Counted from the stretch's first letter, positions 6,443-13,757 are shown. The stretch is DNA of 16,539 nt from an uncultured Acetatifactor sp. (GCA_910584375.1 CAJUAH010000050.1:1-16539), one strand, 5' to 3'. Program-made: numbers and translations. The notes: generated by a model from the sequence alone, not told the origin.

Positions 6443-7090
6443 CCCGAACATAGCGAACCGGGACATGGGCTTTTTGTATACCAACAGGCAAAGCCCGTAT
6501 TGCACCGCATTCCCTGTCAGCGCGAAACACAGTCCCAAAAGTACGGATACAGGCATGGGAAGATTACATATACTCTGTGACAGTGCCGTATCCCTGCTAA
6601 TCACATCGGTCATATACCGTAAAGGTATCAAGCTGACAGCCAACATTATACAGGGCAGCACAAAATATTTGCACGCCAGCCCCACATACATATTCAGCAG
6701 CATCAGTATAATTCCACAAAACAGTATTATGCAGGAAGTGCGGCCCGCCGTCTCCGGCGCCACATAAGCCCGGATTGCCTCGATACATATAATTGTCAGA
6801 TACACGACCATTCCGCTGCACAGCGTCAGGATTACAGGCAGAGACGTCATCAGGGATTTTCTGTACGGGGAGGACAGCACCAACTCGGAACCGCACACAG
6901 TACCGATCAGCTGAGCGGGATATATGGCTATTATCAGCAACAGGAACGCCCCCATACCTTCCGCAACAGAGAACACTTCATACACCAAAGCCATTAAAAA
7001 CAGAAAGCCCATGCAAATCACATTCATTTTCACATTGTAAGATAATTTCATGCATTTTATGGCAAAGCGCCAGCTATTTATTAGTTTCAT
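6425..7090 (-). CDS. ABC-2-type membrane permease subunit, second of the GntR/ABC cassette
   Basis: The 221-residue protein has about six hydrophobic segments (roughly 22-42, 47-66, 82-106, 118-140, 146-160, 180-208), with basic residues at the N-terminus (KCMKLSYNVKMN). I recognise no specific signature. Its place after a GntR regulator, an ATP-binding protein and another small membrane protein makes it the likely second permease half of an exporter. The ATG has GGGGAG eight bases upstream. The last codons overlap the tail of the convergent Abi gene by 18 bases; the shared stretch has CTACG and CGTAG ends, so both genes stop with TAG there. It lies in the membrane and the substrate is unknown. 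Confidence 0.7.
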   Translation of the reverse strand: MKLINSWRFAIKCMKLSYNVKMNVICMGFLFLMALVYEVFSVAEGMGAFLLLIIAIYPAQLIGTVCGSELVLSSPYRKSLMTSLPVILTLCSGMVVYLTIICIEAIRAYVAPETAGRTSCIILFCGIILMLLNMYVGLACKYFVLPCIMLAVSLIPLRYMTDVISRDTALSQSICNLPMPVSVLLGLCFALTGNAVQYGLCLLVYKKPMSRFAMFGLRQRA

Positions 7091-7092
7091 AT

Positions 7093-7188
7093 CTATTTCT
7101 CCCCATTTTCTGTTTTAAAGTCATTGCGCAGCCGTTTCAATCTGTGAACTATTGTGCGAATCACATATCCGAGTATGTGCGCCGCCAT
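7093..7188 (-). CDS. Possible 31-residue small protein between the two permeases
   Basis: An open frame of 31 codons begins with ATG at 7188, inside the end of the upstream permease gene but in another frame, and stops at TAG (7095-7093), two bases before the next permease's ATG. The peptide is basic and amphipathic (HILGYVIRTIVHRLKRL), and a GTG start that overlaps the upstream stop codon as GTGA would give a 23-residue version. No ribosome binding site precedes the ATG. Tight placement suggests translational coupling, but an accidental frame is just as possible. Confidence 0.22.
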   Translation of the reverse strand: MAAHILGYVIRTIVHRLKRLRNDFKTENGEK

Positions 7189-7793
7189 TTTTTCATGGCG
7201 ATCCGTACCGCCTGCACACTTACAGCCGTAGCGGCTAACGCCAGCAGTATGTCCGCCAGCCATATTCCCCGGGCGGGAATCATATGGATCACATTACACA
7301 ATATCACTCCGAAAACCAGGCCGCCGTAAGCGATCCATACGCACAGTATTGCGGATTGAGTATATCGGGATATAAAAAGGGTAAGCGTTTCCGCAAAATA
7401 AATCGCCAGCAGGACTCCCACGGCGCCTGCAAAGCCGCTTTTCTCTCTCAGGACTCCCATACCGCCACATATACTCACGCAGAGCGACGCCGTGAGTAAT
7501 TTTCTCACCAGATCGCCCGTTAGTCCCCAGCGCAGCATGTTATAACCTTGGGGGGAGGTTTTTAAATAATCCAGCTTATAGCCCCTTTTAGATTGGATAC
7601 CTGCAAAAACGGCCTGATCTGTCAAAACCTCAAAAAAGATCAGTTCGATGGCAAGCATATTACCGTATCCCATCACCGCCCATGAACCTCTCCATAACGC
7701 CCCCAACGCCAACGCTGCGGCTGGAAGTCCCAGAAACATCCCCAGTTTATATCTCCAGCTTGTAAAAAGTAAATACATCCTTATCTTCTTCAT
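7161..7793 (-). CDS. ABC-2-type membrane permease subunit, first of the GntR/ABC cassette
   Basis: A protein of 210 residues with about six hydrophobic helices, including MFLGLPAAALALGAL near the start, segments near 45-60 and 90-125, and LADILLALAATAVSVQAV close to the end. The tail is basic (MKKWRRTYSDM). It sits 20 bases after the ATPase stop codon, clearly in the same operon, so it is probably a permease subunit of the exporter; no family signature is visible. Two in-frame ATGs exist. The one at 7799 has GAGG only one base upstream, while the one at 7793 has the same GAGG at seven bases, so I prefer 7793, giving MKKIRMYLLF as N-terminus. Confidence 0.7.
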   Translation of the reverse strand: MKKIRMYLLFTSWRYKLGMFLGLPAAALALGALWRGSWAVMGYGNMLAIELIFFEVLTDQAVFAGIQSKRGYKLDYLKTSPQGYNMLRWGLTGDLVRKLLTASLCVSICGGMGVLREKSGFAGAVGVLLAIYFAETLTLFISRYTQSAILCVWIAYGGLVFGVILCNVIHMIPARGIWLADILLALAATAVSVQAVRIAMKKWRRTYSDM

Positions 7794-7813
7794 GGTCATT
7801 CCTCATTTTTTTG

Positions 7814-8692
7814 CTAAAAACGCAGTTGGCTGTGCGCCTTCATCACCGCCACGCAGACCTGTGACAAAGTGGGAGTCTCCACCGCAATATCCATGCCCGC
7901 CAGCTCATTCAGGCGATCCGCCAGGCAGACGCCCTCAAAGCCGAAACGGTTGCGGGTTTGGGTCACCAGAATGGAACCTGCCTGCTCCGTATACTGCGCA
8001 TCCCCTTTGACCAGCACGTATTTTTCTTTCAGATCTTCCACAAAACCCTGCTCCACGATCTGTCCCTGTTCCATGATAATGGCATAATCGGTGACATTTT
8101 CCATATCGGCTACATTGTGGGTGGAGAAAAATACGCTCCGCTCCCCTTCCCGGCTCGCCAGGTATTCCCGGATCATATCGCAGAGCTTATCCCGCATCAG
8201 AGGATCCAGGGGAGAGGCCGGTTCGTCCAGGATCAGCAGTTCCGTGTCCCGGGAGAGCACTGCGGCCAACATCAGTTTCATGCGGTTGCCGTCGGAGAGA
8301 TTGCGAACCTCCTTGCCTGCGTCCATGGGGATCGCCAGGTTCCGGCACAGGTTCCGATAGTCTTCCGGGCGAAACCGCGCGAAGAACAATTTGTTCGCGT
8401 CCTCCACCTGCTTGACCGTCCAGTGGGACAGATGGTAGTTTCCCGGCCCTGTATATCCGATGCGATCCCTGATTCCGTCGTCATCGATCCCGGCTTCTTC
8501 GGCAAAATACCGGATCTGGCCCTGATAGTCCAGGCGGATACCGGAGAGGAGATTCAGTAAAGTCGTCTTGCCCGCTCCGTTTTCCCCGATCAGCGCCGTG
8601 GCAAAACCCCGGGGAATCTGCAGCTGGGGGATGTCCAGCGTAAAGTCTTTGAATTTCTTTTTTATGTCGTTTCCTGTAAGCACATATTCCAT
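7814..8692 (-). CDS. ABC transporter ATP-binding protein (YtrB/BcrA-like exporter type)
   Basis: This 292-residue cytoplasmic ATPase would power the two membrane proteins encoded after it. Walker A is GENGAGKT (36-43), the signature is LSDGN (132-136, in place of LSGGQ), Walker B is LLILDEP (152-158), the D-loop is SPLDP (160-164) and the switch histidine is H192 in STHN. The usual Q-loop glutamine is not evident (IGYTGPGNYHLSHWTV, 78-93). This and the LS-x-GN signature are seen in the YtrB-like group linked to GntR regulators. The C-terminal 70 residues are a family-typical tail. AAGGA lies about ten bases before the ATG. Substrates of such cassettes include peptides and cell-wall antibiotics; the actual one is unknown. 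Confidence 0.9.
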   Translation of the reverse strand: MEYVLTGNDIKKKFKDFTLDIPQLQIPRGFATALIGENGAGKTTLLNLLSGIRLDYQGQIRYFAEEAGIDDDGIRDRIGYTGPGNYHLSHWTVKQVEDANKLFFARFRPEDYRNLCRNLAIPMDAGKEVRNLSDGNRMKLMLAAVLSRDTELLILDEPASPLDPLMRDKLCDMIREYLASREGERSVFFSTHNVADMENVTDYAIIMEQGQIVEQGFVEDLKEKYVLVKGDAQYTEQAGSILVTQTRNRFGFEGVCLADRLNELAGMDIAVETPTLSQVCVAVMKAHSQLRF

Positions 8693-8739
8693 ATTCCACG
8701 TGTCCTTTCTTATTAAAAGTTCCGCATTTGCCCTGCTGC

Positions 8740-9114
8740 CTATCTAATACCCCCGTCCAGCAGCACCTGCAACGTCTCCATCAGTTCCCGGTTGTCAAGT
8801 CCGGCGATCTTTGCCGCCGTTATGGCCTCCATGAGGGCGTCCTCCACCCGCCGCAGATGCTGCTCCCGCAGCATCTCACTGTCCTGGGCGTTCACATAGA
8901 ATCCCTTGCCCTGCATGGCCGTGACCAGCCCTTCCTGCGCCAACAGCTCATACGCCTTCATCGTTGTGATCACGCTGATCTTCAGCTCCTTTGCCAATCC
9001 CCTGATAGAGGGAAGGTACTCGCCTTCCTTCAGCCTGCCCGCCAGTATATCCTCTTTTAACTGCTCCGCGATCTGCTGGTATATGGCCACTCCCGAATTT
9101 TGTAACAATATCAT
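8740..9114 (-). CDS. GntR-family regulator, YtrA/YhcF type
   Basis: The 124-residue protein has a winged helix-turn-helix of the GntR family over residues 1-75: IYQQIAEQLKEDILAGRLKEG, LPSIRGLAKELKISVITTMK and YELLAQEGLVTAMQGKGFYV. Only a short helical tail follows (about 76-124), as in the YtrA subgroup, which lacks a large ligand domain. Such regulators usually repress their own ABC operon and are relieved by an antibiotic or envelope stress. The gene leads the operon, with the ATPase 47 bases downstream, and a strong promoter with a candidate operator lies upstream. Length is typical. Confidence 0.92.
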   Translation of the reverse strand: MILLQNSGVAIYQQIAEQLKEDILAGRLKEGEYLPSIRGLAKELKISVITTMKAYELLAQEGLVTAMQGKGFYVNAQDSEMLREQHLRRVEDALMEAITAAKIAGLDNRELMETLQVLLDGGIR

Positions 9115-9150
9115 GTTTCCTACCTCTTTCGCGCAAAAGATGTGCCTGTA

Positions 9151-9182
9151 CTGTTTATATGTTATATATACACCATGAACAG
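9151..9182. promoter_or_regulatory. Candidate GntR operator flanking the -10 element
   Basis: CTGTT (9151-9155) and AACAG (9178-9182) form an inverted repeat with 22 bases between the halves. It straddles the -10 and the spacer of the operon promoter, where a dimeric GntR repressor would act. The half-sites are short, so this is tentative. Confidence 0.3.
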
Positions 9183-9193
9183 ATATATGTCAA
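9165..9193 (-). promoter_or_regulatory. Strong sigma-A promoter of the GntR/ABC operon
   Basis: On the minus strand a perfect TTGACA (9188-9193) and TATATA (9165-9170) are exactly 17 bases apart. Transcription would begin near 9158, about 45 bases before the ATG at 9114. It is among the best promoter matches in the window. Confidence 0.7.
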
Positions 9194-9220
9194 TAATGTG
9201 TTTGAAAAAATATAAAATTA

Positions 9221-9249
9221 TTGCGTATTCCCGCCGGATGTGTTATGGT
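9221..9249 (+). promoter_or_regulatory. Candidate promoter of the Rpn-like gene
   Basis: TTGCGT (9221-9226) and TATGGT (9244-9249) are 17 bases apart on the plus strand. This would give a leader of about 155 bases to the ATG at 9411. In the leader two similar segments (CGGCGGCTCGCC near 9311 and CGGCGGACTGGCG near 9350) recur about 40 bases apart. No riboswitch class is recognisable. Confidence 0.3.
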
Positions 9250-9410
9250 GGAGACAGAAAAGTTCAGAATCATTTTTACACTTCACAGAATCAGATTTCA
9301 AGTGTTTATTCGGCGGCTCGCCACAGATTCAACTTTTACATCTTATACGGCGGACTGGCGAAAGTTTTCTCTCTGTTGCCATGTCTGCGGAAACGGAGGA
9401 CAGACTGCGG

Positions 9411-10310
9411 ATGCAGGGAGAAATGAGAAAACAGAAGGACTTGGCGGAAAAGGATTTTGTAGCTTTTCCCGATGTGGCGGCGGACGTGCTCAATGCGCTC
9501 TTATTTGACGGGGAAACCGTCGTCAGCGCTGAGGAGCTTTTACCGGCGCCTACAGAGACGCTCTACTATGGAGACAATGGAAAGAGACTTCGCAACCAAT
9601 ATGAGGATCTGGCAAAATATGAGATGCGGGGAGGGCAGATCCGGACGATGTACCTGTTTGCCAACCAGACCCGGCCTGACGGCCACATGATCCTGCGAAA
9701 AGCAGGATACATTGGCGGCGCGTACCGAGAACAGTATGAGGGAAAGACGCCCTGCGTCTGTCCGGTAATAGAACTTGTACTTTACTGGGGAAAGGGGCGT
9801 TGGCATGGCTGCCGCAGCATTGACCAGTTATTTTCCGGGCAGGATCTTCCATCCAAACTAAAGAACTATATGGACAACATACGTATCCATGTATGGGAAA
9901 TGCGCCATCTGCCGCAGGAAGTCAGAGAACGGTTTGACAGCGATATGCGGATCGTATTAGACTATCTGGCGGAGGGAAACAACTACCGTTCAGACAGGCA
10001 GGTGATACATAAAAGCGCATTGATTCGGATGCTGAAGGTTCTTTCTGAAGATTATGATATAGAAGACATAGAAATACAGTTGGATGCAATGAATATCAGG
10101 GAGGAGGATGAGATAACCGTGTGCGAATTGTTTGACCAATATGAGAGAAAAGGCCGTAGCGAGGGAATCCGGAAAGGAATTCAGGTTCTGATACAAACCT
10201 GCCGGGATATGAAACTGAGTTTCGCAGAGACCGCAGAAAAAGTAAAAAAAGGATTCAAGCTTGATGAGACGGAATTACAGGAGAACATGAAACTGTTCTG
10301 GCCGGAATAA
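9411..10310 (+). CDS. Rpn-family (PD-(D/E)XK-type) recombination-promoting nuclease/putative transposase-like protein
   Basis: The product of 299 residues resembles the Rpn group common in Lachnospiraceae. The N-terminal KDLAEKDFVAFPDVAADVLN leads into an LLFDGETVV segment, a nuclease-like core (YEDLAKY, then FANQTRPDGHMILRKAGYIG), a CPVIELVLYWGKGRWHG strand, and a C-terminal helical tail with GRSEGIRKGIQ. In active relatives the core reads V/I-E-N-Q with a catalytic Glu; here it is A-N-Q, so the enzyme may be inactive. The frame is open back to 9240, but the ATG at 9411 has GGAGG (9395-9399) upstream and fits the family N-terminus; 9381 and 9423 are alternatives. Its transcript ends at the bidirectional hairpin at 10328-10361. 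Members spread horizontally, and their role is poorly defined. Confidence 0.72.
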   Translation: MQGEMRKQKDLAEKDFVAFPDVAADVLNALLFDGETVVSAEELLPAPTETLYYGDNGKRLRNQYEDLAKYEMRGGQIRTMYLFANQTRPDGHMILRKAGYIGGAYREQYEGKTPCVCPVIELVLYWGKGRWHGCRSIDQLFSGQDLPSKLKNYMDNIRIHVWEMRHLPQEVRERFDSDMRIVLDYLAEGNNYRSDRQVIHKSALIRMLKVLSEDYDIEDIEIQLDAMNIREEDEITVCELFDQYERKGRSEGIRKGIQVLIQTCRDMKLSFAETAEKVKKGFKLDETELQENMKLFWPE

Positions 10311-10327
10311 AACAGTTCCCCCATCAA

Positions 10328-10361
10328 AAAAATGCTGAAGTCCCATGACCTCAGCATTTTT
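10328..10361. terminator. Bidirectional Rho-independent terminator
   Basis: AAAAATGCTGA (10328-10338) and TCAGCATTTTT (10351-10361) form a perfect 11-bp stem with a 12-base loop, flanked by A and T runs. It therefore works in both directions, between the convergent Rpn-like gene and the sigma-factor operon. Confidence 0.9.
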
Positions 10362-10370
10362 CTCATGGCA

Positions 10371-11336
10371 TTATTCCGGCATACCGATTTCATCCGGAGC
10401 AGAGGTATATACGATCTCATAACCGTCGCATTCGTTCAAAACATACTCCACAAATGCTTTTGTATTTTCTTCACCCACAAAGAACTGTTTTCCTGTGGAT
10501 AGTATATTGGTCATGATGTATCCGTCTTCACAGACACTGAGGCTGATGTTCTCATAGCCCAAAATCGGAACGTCCACACTGATGTCCAATATTGTTTCCG
10601 GCTGCTCAAAATCGAGGTCGCTGTATTCATTTGCAGCAGCCGCGTCAGAGAGCAGCAGATCAAATACTTTCGCTTTGTCTATATTTTCAAATTGGATGCT
10701 CGTATATCCGCCGATGGGTTTACGGTATTCATAGAATGCCCTGTTGACGGCCAGCGTATTTTTAAGATCTAAATCCTCCACAAACTGTCCCAGCGTTGCC
10801 GGGCGGTAAGAGCTATTGTCAGCCGAGTAACAGACGTCTGTTCCCTCATACTGAACAGCAACGGCACATTGGGCAGACATATTTTTAATTTCGTAAATTG
10901 TCGCATTACAATAACGGACTGCGTCCTCTCCCGCAATATTTGCGTATTCATCCCAACCGTATGCAATGATATCGCCCAGCTTTGTACCCAACTGATCTGC
11001 CGCAACCTCTCCCCGGCCCGCCCGATACTCGATTCCGTCTAAAACGATCTGAGAGTATTGATCGTAGATCTCCATATCCTCCCAGTAGGGAATCCGTTCT
11101 AAATCTAACAAAGTATCGGTTTCGCCCGCTATCTCTTTTATTTTTACAGGATAACGGTTTTCCGCTTTATACAGAAAGCCTCCCCCCAACATGAGACACA
11201 AACCGGCCGCCATTGCCGCCCATGTGAACCACATCGGCCTTTTCGCCCATTTTTTTACAGAATAATCTTCGGCTTTTTCTATATATTCAGCGCTGATCCC
11301 TGTTAAAGCGTCGGAAATGGTCTTTCCCGCTGTCAT
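10371..11336 (-). CDS. Single-pass membrane protein, probable anti-sigma or sigma-associated partner
   Basis: The 321-residue protein has an N-terminal cytoplasmic segment of about 35 residues, one membrane helix (about 36-55, WFTWAAMAAGLCLMLGGGF) and a large extracytoplasmic domain of about 265 residues. I see no HxxxCxxC zinc motif, so it is not a classical zinc anti-sigma. The N-terminal pattern D-A-L-T-G-I-S-A-E-Y-I-E-K-A then basic residues and W is one I know from proteins paired with ECF sigma factors in Lachnospiraceae. Its start overlaps the sigma gene's stop by four bases (ATGA), which implies translational coupling. It probably senses an external signal and holds the sigma factor inactive, but that is inference. 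Confidence 0.75.
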   Translation of the reverse strand: MTAGKTISDALTGISAEYIEKAEDYSVKKWAKRPMWFTWAAMAAGLCLMLGGGFLYKAENRYPVKIKEIAGETDTLLDLERIPYWEDMEIYDQYSQIVLDGIEYRAGRGEVAADQLGTKLGDIIAYGWDEYANIAGEDAVRYCNATIYEIKNMSAQCAVAVQYEGTDVCYSADNSSYRPATLGQFVEDLDLKNTLAVNRAFYEYRKPIGGYTSIQFENIDKAKVFDLLLSDAAAANEYSDLDFEQPETILDISVDVPILGYENISLSVCEDGYIMTNILSTGKQFFVGEENTKAFVEYVLNECDGYEIVYTSAPDEIGMPE

Positions 11337-11890
11337 ATAAATCCCTCCTTTTTCAGATGTGCCTTAAGTTTTTCCCGTATTCGGGAAAGGCGTACAGATA
11401 CATTGTTCCTGCTCATATGAAAACGCTCTGCAATACTTACAATACTGTCCGCATACCAATAGCGGCGCACAAACATGACCTGACTTTCCTCGTCTAAGGT
11501 GGCAAGAAAGCGGTCGATCTGCCGGGACAGTTCCCTGGCGGATACTTCCTGCCAGACCGTGGCAGGCGCGGCAAGGCAGTTTTCCAACTCCTCCAACGCC
11601 ACGTCGTAATAACTGTTGCGCTTTTGGGAAGTATTGGCGTGGTATTTAGCAATAGCAATATTTCGGACGATTCGGAAAATATATGTGCGCAGCGGATTGG
11701 GCCTTTGCGGCGGTATGGTATTCCATGCCGCGAGGTACGCGTCGTTCACGCATTCCTCCGCGTCGAGGTCACTCTTCAGAATGTTTCCTGCGATCCTGTT
11801 ACAGACGGTTCCATATTTGGCCGATAGCTCGACGATCGCCTGTTCTACGCGCGCAAAGAACAATTCAATGATCTGGCTGTCCTCCAACAT
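11333..11890 (-). CDS. ECF-type RNA polymerase sigma-70 factor
   Basis: The 185-residue protein has sigma region 2 (about 10-85: AGNILKSDLDAEECVNDAYLA, then W-N-T-I-P-P and TYIFRIVRNIAIAKYH) and region 4 (about 123-180: LDEESQVMFVRRYWY, SIVSIAERFHMSRNNVSVRL). There is no region 1 or 3, as in ECF factors. The gene heads a two-gene operon with the membrane protein that overlaps it. The ATG has AGGAGGAATGAG upstream, a strong ribosome binding site about eight bases away. A sigma-A promoter is present upstream; I did not identify a second, self-recognised promoter. Confidence 0.93.
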   Translation of the reverse strand: MLEDSQIIELFFARVEQAIVELSAKYGTVCNRIAGNILKSDLDAEECVNDAYLAAWNTIPPQRPNPLRTYIFRIVRNIAIAKYHANTSQKRNSYYDVALEELENCLAAPATVWQEVSARELSRQIDRFLATLDEESQVMFVRRYWYADSIVSIAERFHMSRNNVSVRLSRIREKLKAHLKKEGFI

Positions 11891-11963
11891 GATCTCATTC
11901 CTCCTTCCGTCTATGTACTATGGATCTGACGGTAAATCTTACAGCGCAAACGGATTTTTTGAT

Positions 11964-11992
11964 ATTATACTACATACGGCTGTCACATCAAA
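11964..11992 (-). promoter_or_regulatory. Sigma-A-like promoter of the ECF sigma operon
   Basis: On the minus strand TTTGAT (11987-11992) and a perfect TATAAT (11964-11969) are exactly 17 bases apart. Transcription would start near 11957, about 65 bases before the ATG. Confidence 0.6.
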
Positions 11993-12011
11993 AAAGTATT
12001 TGCATTTTTGA

Positions 12012-12398
12012 ATAAACATAACCAAATCAGAACAAAAGATACTGAAACTGTTGTGGGACGAGGGAAGTCTGTCCATCCTACAGATTGCCGAAAAGCTGGC
12101 GGATACCACCGGGTGGAGCAAACACGCGGTCATCTCCTTTCTAAAGCGGATGGAGGCCAAGCATCTGGTCACTTACGAGACCAAAAGACGGACAAAGTAC
12201 TACTCGGCCCTCTCGGAAAAGGATCTCATTGTCAAGGAGGAGAGAAATTCTTTTCTGAAAAATTTTTATAACGGAAAATTGGGGCTGATGGTTTCCGCCA
12301 TGGCGGCGGACAACTCCCTGTCCCAAGAGGATATCGAGGATCTGCGGAAATTGCTGGACAGTCTACAGCAGGAAGGCGGCGGAGGCACAGAACGCTAG
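12012..12398 (+). pseudogene. BlaI/MecI/CopY-family repressor gene without a normal start codon
   Basis: Read from 12012 the frame encodes a canonical BlaI-type winged helix: I-T-K-S-E-Q-K-I-L-K-L-L-W, then SILQIAEKLADTTGWSKHAV, FLKRMEAKHLVTYETKRR and a helical tail to residue about 128. These repressors control beta-lactamase, copper or membrane-protease genes. The codon where the ATG should be is ATA (12012), directly after an in-frame TGA (12009), and no ribosome binding site precedes it. The first usable start, TTG at 12051, would remove the first helix of the DNA-binding domain. Alternatively one extra A in 12011-12016 shifts a TTG at 12008 out of frame. No M56 BlaR1-type partner follows. 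I judge the gene probably damaged, though initiation at a rare codon cannot be excluded. Confidence 0.6.
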
Positions 12399-12416
12399 GC
12401 GGGAAAGGCGGAGATT

Positions 12417-12563
12417 ATGGGCTTTATAAAAACTATGGAATTCCGACCGCTGGAAGAAGACCGGCCCTATGAGGAAAGACCGCTCATAGAGCCGGAAAAC
12501 TTAAGACCCGAAGGACTTATGATCCAAAGAACTTATACCGTAAGCCCGATTAACGACGGTTGA
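12417..12563 (+). CDS. Possible 48-residue small protein downstream of the BlaI-like gene
   Basis: An open frame of 48 codons begins with ATG at 12417, 18 bases after the BlaI-like stop and just behind GGCGGAG, so it sits where a second operon gene would. The peptide (MGFIKTMEFRPLEEDRPYEE) is acidic and Pro/Arg-rich and matches no family I know; it does not resemble the membrane protease expected after BlaI. Its last 31 bases overlap the end of the convergent gene at 12533. It may be a remnant of a lost partner gene. Confidence 0.28.
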   Translation: MGFIKTMEFRPLEEDRPYEERPLIEPENLRPEGLMIQRTYTVSPINDG

Positions 12564-13594
12564 GACAATCGTTCCTTTAATTGATCGATCTCCACGGATG
12601 CGGAGACATTGCCACATTTTAGCAGAAGTTTCTCTTCCGTCCAATCCGCGAAATCAAACTCGTCATATTGGTCGTAATGGGGATCCAGCCAGTTCTGCAT
12701 ATCCACAAAGGGAAATCCGCAATCCTGCACACGGGAAAAGTTCCCCACCATTACATTGGGAGGGCCCGCCCAATAGCAACCCCCATAGGCGATGAGACCG
12801 CTCTCCCGGTCATAGTGGATATCCGTGACAATAAAGGACTCCCCCAGCAGAATCTCGCAATCGTGCTGATAGCCCTCCGGGATATAATTGTATACTTCCA
12901 AAGTATCCAGATCCAAATAACTGATTCCGTACAGATCAATATGAAACGGATAGTACCGATGCCCGTTTCTGTGATATATAAATTCGCTGAAAGGTCTTAC
13001 ATGGTGATCGCAGCACAGATAGGTATATACGACCGCACCGTCTCTCTTCAGCGTATGTCTTTGCAGAAAGCCCCTGCGCTGCGTATCCGTATAGGTATCT
13101 GTCTCAAGGCAATAATTCTCCGGCAGATCCAGTTGCTTTTTCCCCGTAAAATAAGTTTCCTCCAACAAATATCCCAGGGACCTCCAGAAAGCGTCATACT
13201 CCGCCGTCCCATAGACGTTGCGATGGGACATGCCCTTATATTTTTGTCTGCCAAACCTGATATCGTCACAGGTAAATTCCGCAAGATAAAATGCTGCAGG
13301 CGGCCAGCCAAAACTCACTGCACAGATTTTGACATGATATCCGCCGCTTTCATGACTCTCCGCGTCTATCTCTATGTCACGAATCTCCGCATCCTCTATC
13401 CTGGGAGGCTCTGGCCGGACATGCTTAAAGTCAAAATAAAAATATGCACAGCCGTTTCTCTCCGTCTCGTCCTCCGGAAATTCCCCCCAGAGTCCGTAAT
13501 TGCAGGAACTCCCGTTTCCAATCCCCCATACCGTACTGTCCGTGACCGTGCCGTCGTGAAAACAGTATTTTTTAAAATCAGACAGATCGAACAT
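12533..13594 (-). CDS. Soluble protein of unknown family
   Basis: I do not recognise this 353-residue protein. It has no signal peptide or membrane helix and is rich in Tyr, Phe, Asp and Trp, suggesting beta-sheet structure in the cytoplasm. Two regions stand out: an N-terminal part with YCFHDGTVTD near 10 and FYFDFKHV, and a C-terminal part with IAYGGCYWAGPP and FDFADWTEEKLL, which could be separate domains. The FHDG start vaguely recalls immunity-type proteins, but this is not a call. I chose the ATG at 13594 (MFDLSDFKKYC) because AAGGAG lies ten bases upstream; the longer frame from 13621 has no such site. It has its own promoter and is convergent with the BlaI-like gene. A large frame on the opposite strand is a shadow. 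Confidence 0.75.
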   Translation of the reverse strand: MFDLSDFKKYCFHDGTVTDSTVWGIGNGSSCNYGLWGEFPEDETERNGCAYFYFDFKHVRPEPPRIEDAEIRDIEIDAESHESGGYHVKICAVSFGWPPAAFYLAEFTCDDIRFGRQKYKGMSHRNVYGTAEYDAFWRSLGYLLEETYFTGKKQLDLPENYCLETDTYTDTQRRGFLQRHTLKRDGAVVYTYLCCDHHVRPFSEFIYHRNGHRYYPFHIDLYGISYLDLDTLEVYNYIPEGYQHDCEILLGESFIVTDIHYDRESGLIAYGGCYWAGPPNVMVGNFSRVQDCGFPFVDMQNWLDPHYDQYDEFDFADWTEEKLLLKCGNVSASVEIDQLKERLSQPSLIGLTV

Positions 13595-13658
13595 ATTTCT
13601 ACAACTCCTTACCCTCATCACATTTTGACTGAAATGTACCTATCCCGAAACATTTACT

Positions 13659-13687
13659 ATTATAAGACCACTTTTGTCAAATGTCTA
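13659..13687 (-). promoter_or_regulatory. Sigma-A-like promoter of the unknown gene at 12533-13594
   Basis: On the minus strand TAGACA (13682-13687, five of six consensus positions) and a perfect TATAAT (13659-13664) are 17 bases apart. The start of transcription would be near 13652, giving a leader of about 58 bases and supporting the ATG at 13594. Confidence 0.6.
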
Positions 13688-13757
13688 ATACTTCTGGCAG
13701 AATCCCGATCACATGATAATTTTTGGTCTGACCGGTGTACATTTTTACGTATTACTG

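Noticed and set aside
7958..8560. 200-codon open frame opposite the ABC ATPase gene
   Set aside because: Walker A, signature and Walker B motifs on the minus strand settle the coding strand.
12008..12271. Open frame starting at TTG 12008 over the BlaI-like gene
   Set aside because: It is one base out of frame with the conserved winged helix, and its translation has no family features. It is useful only as a hint of a frameshift.
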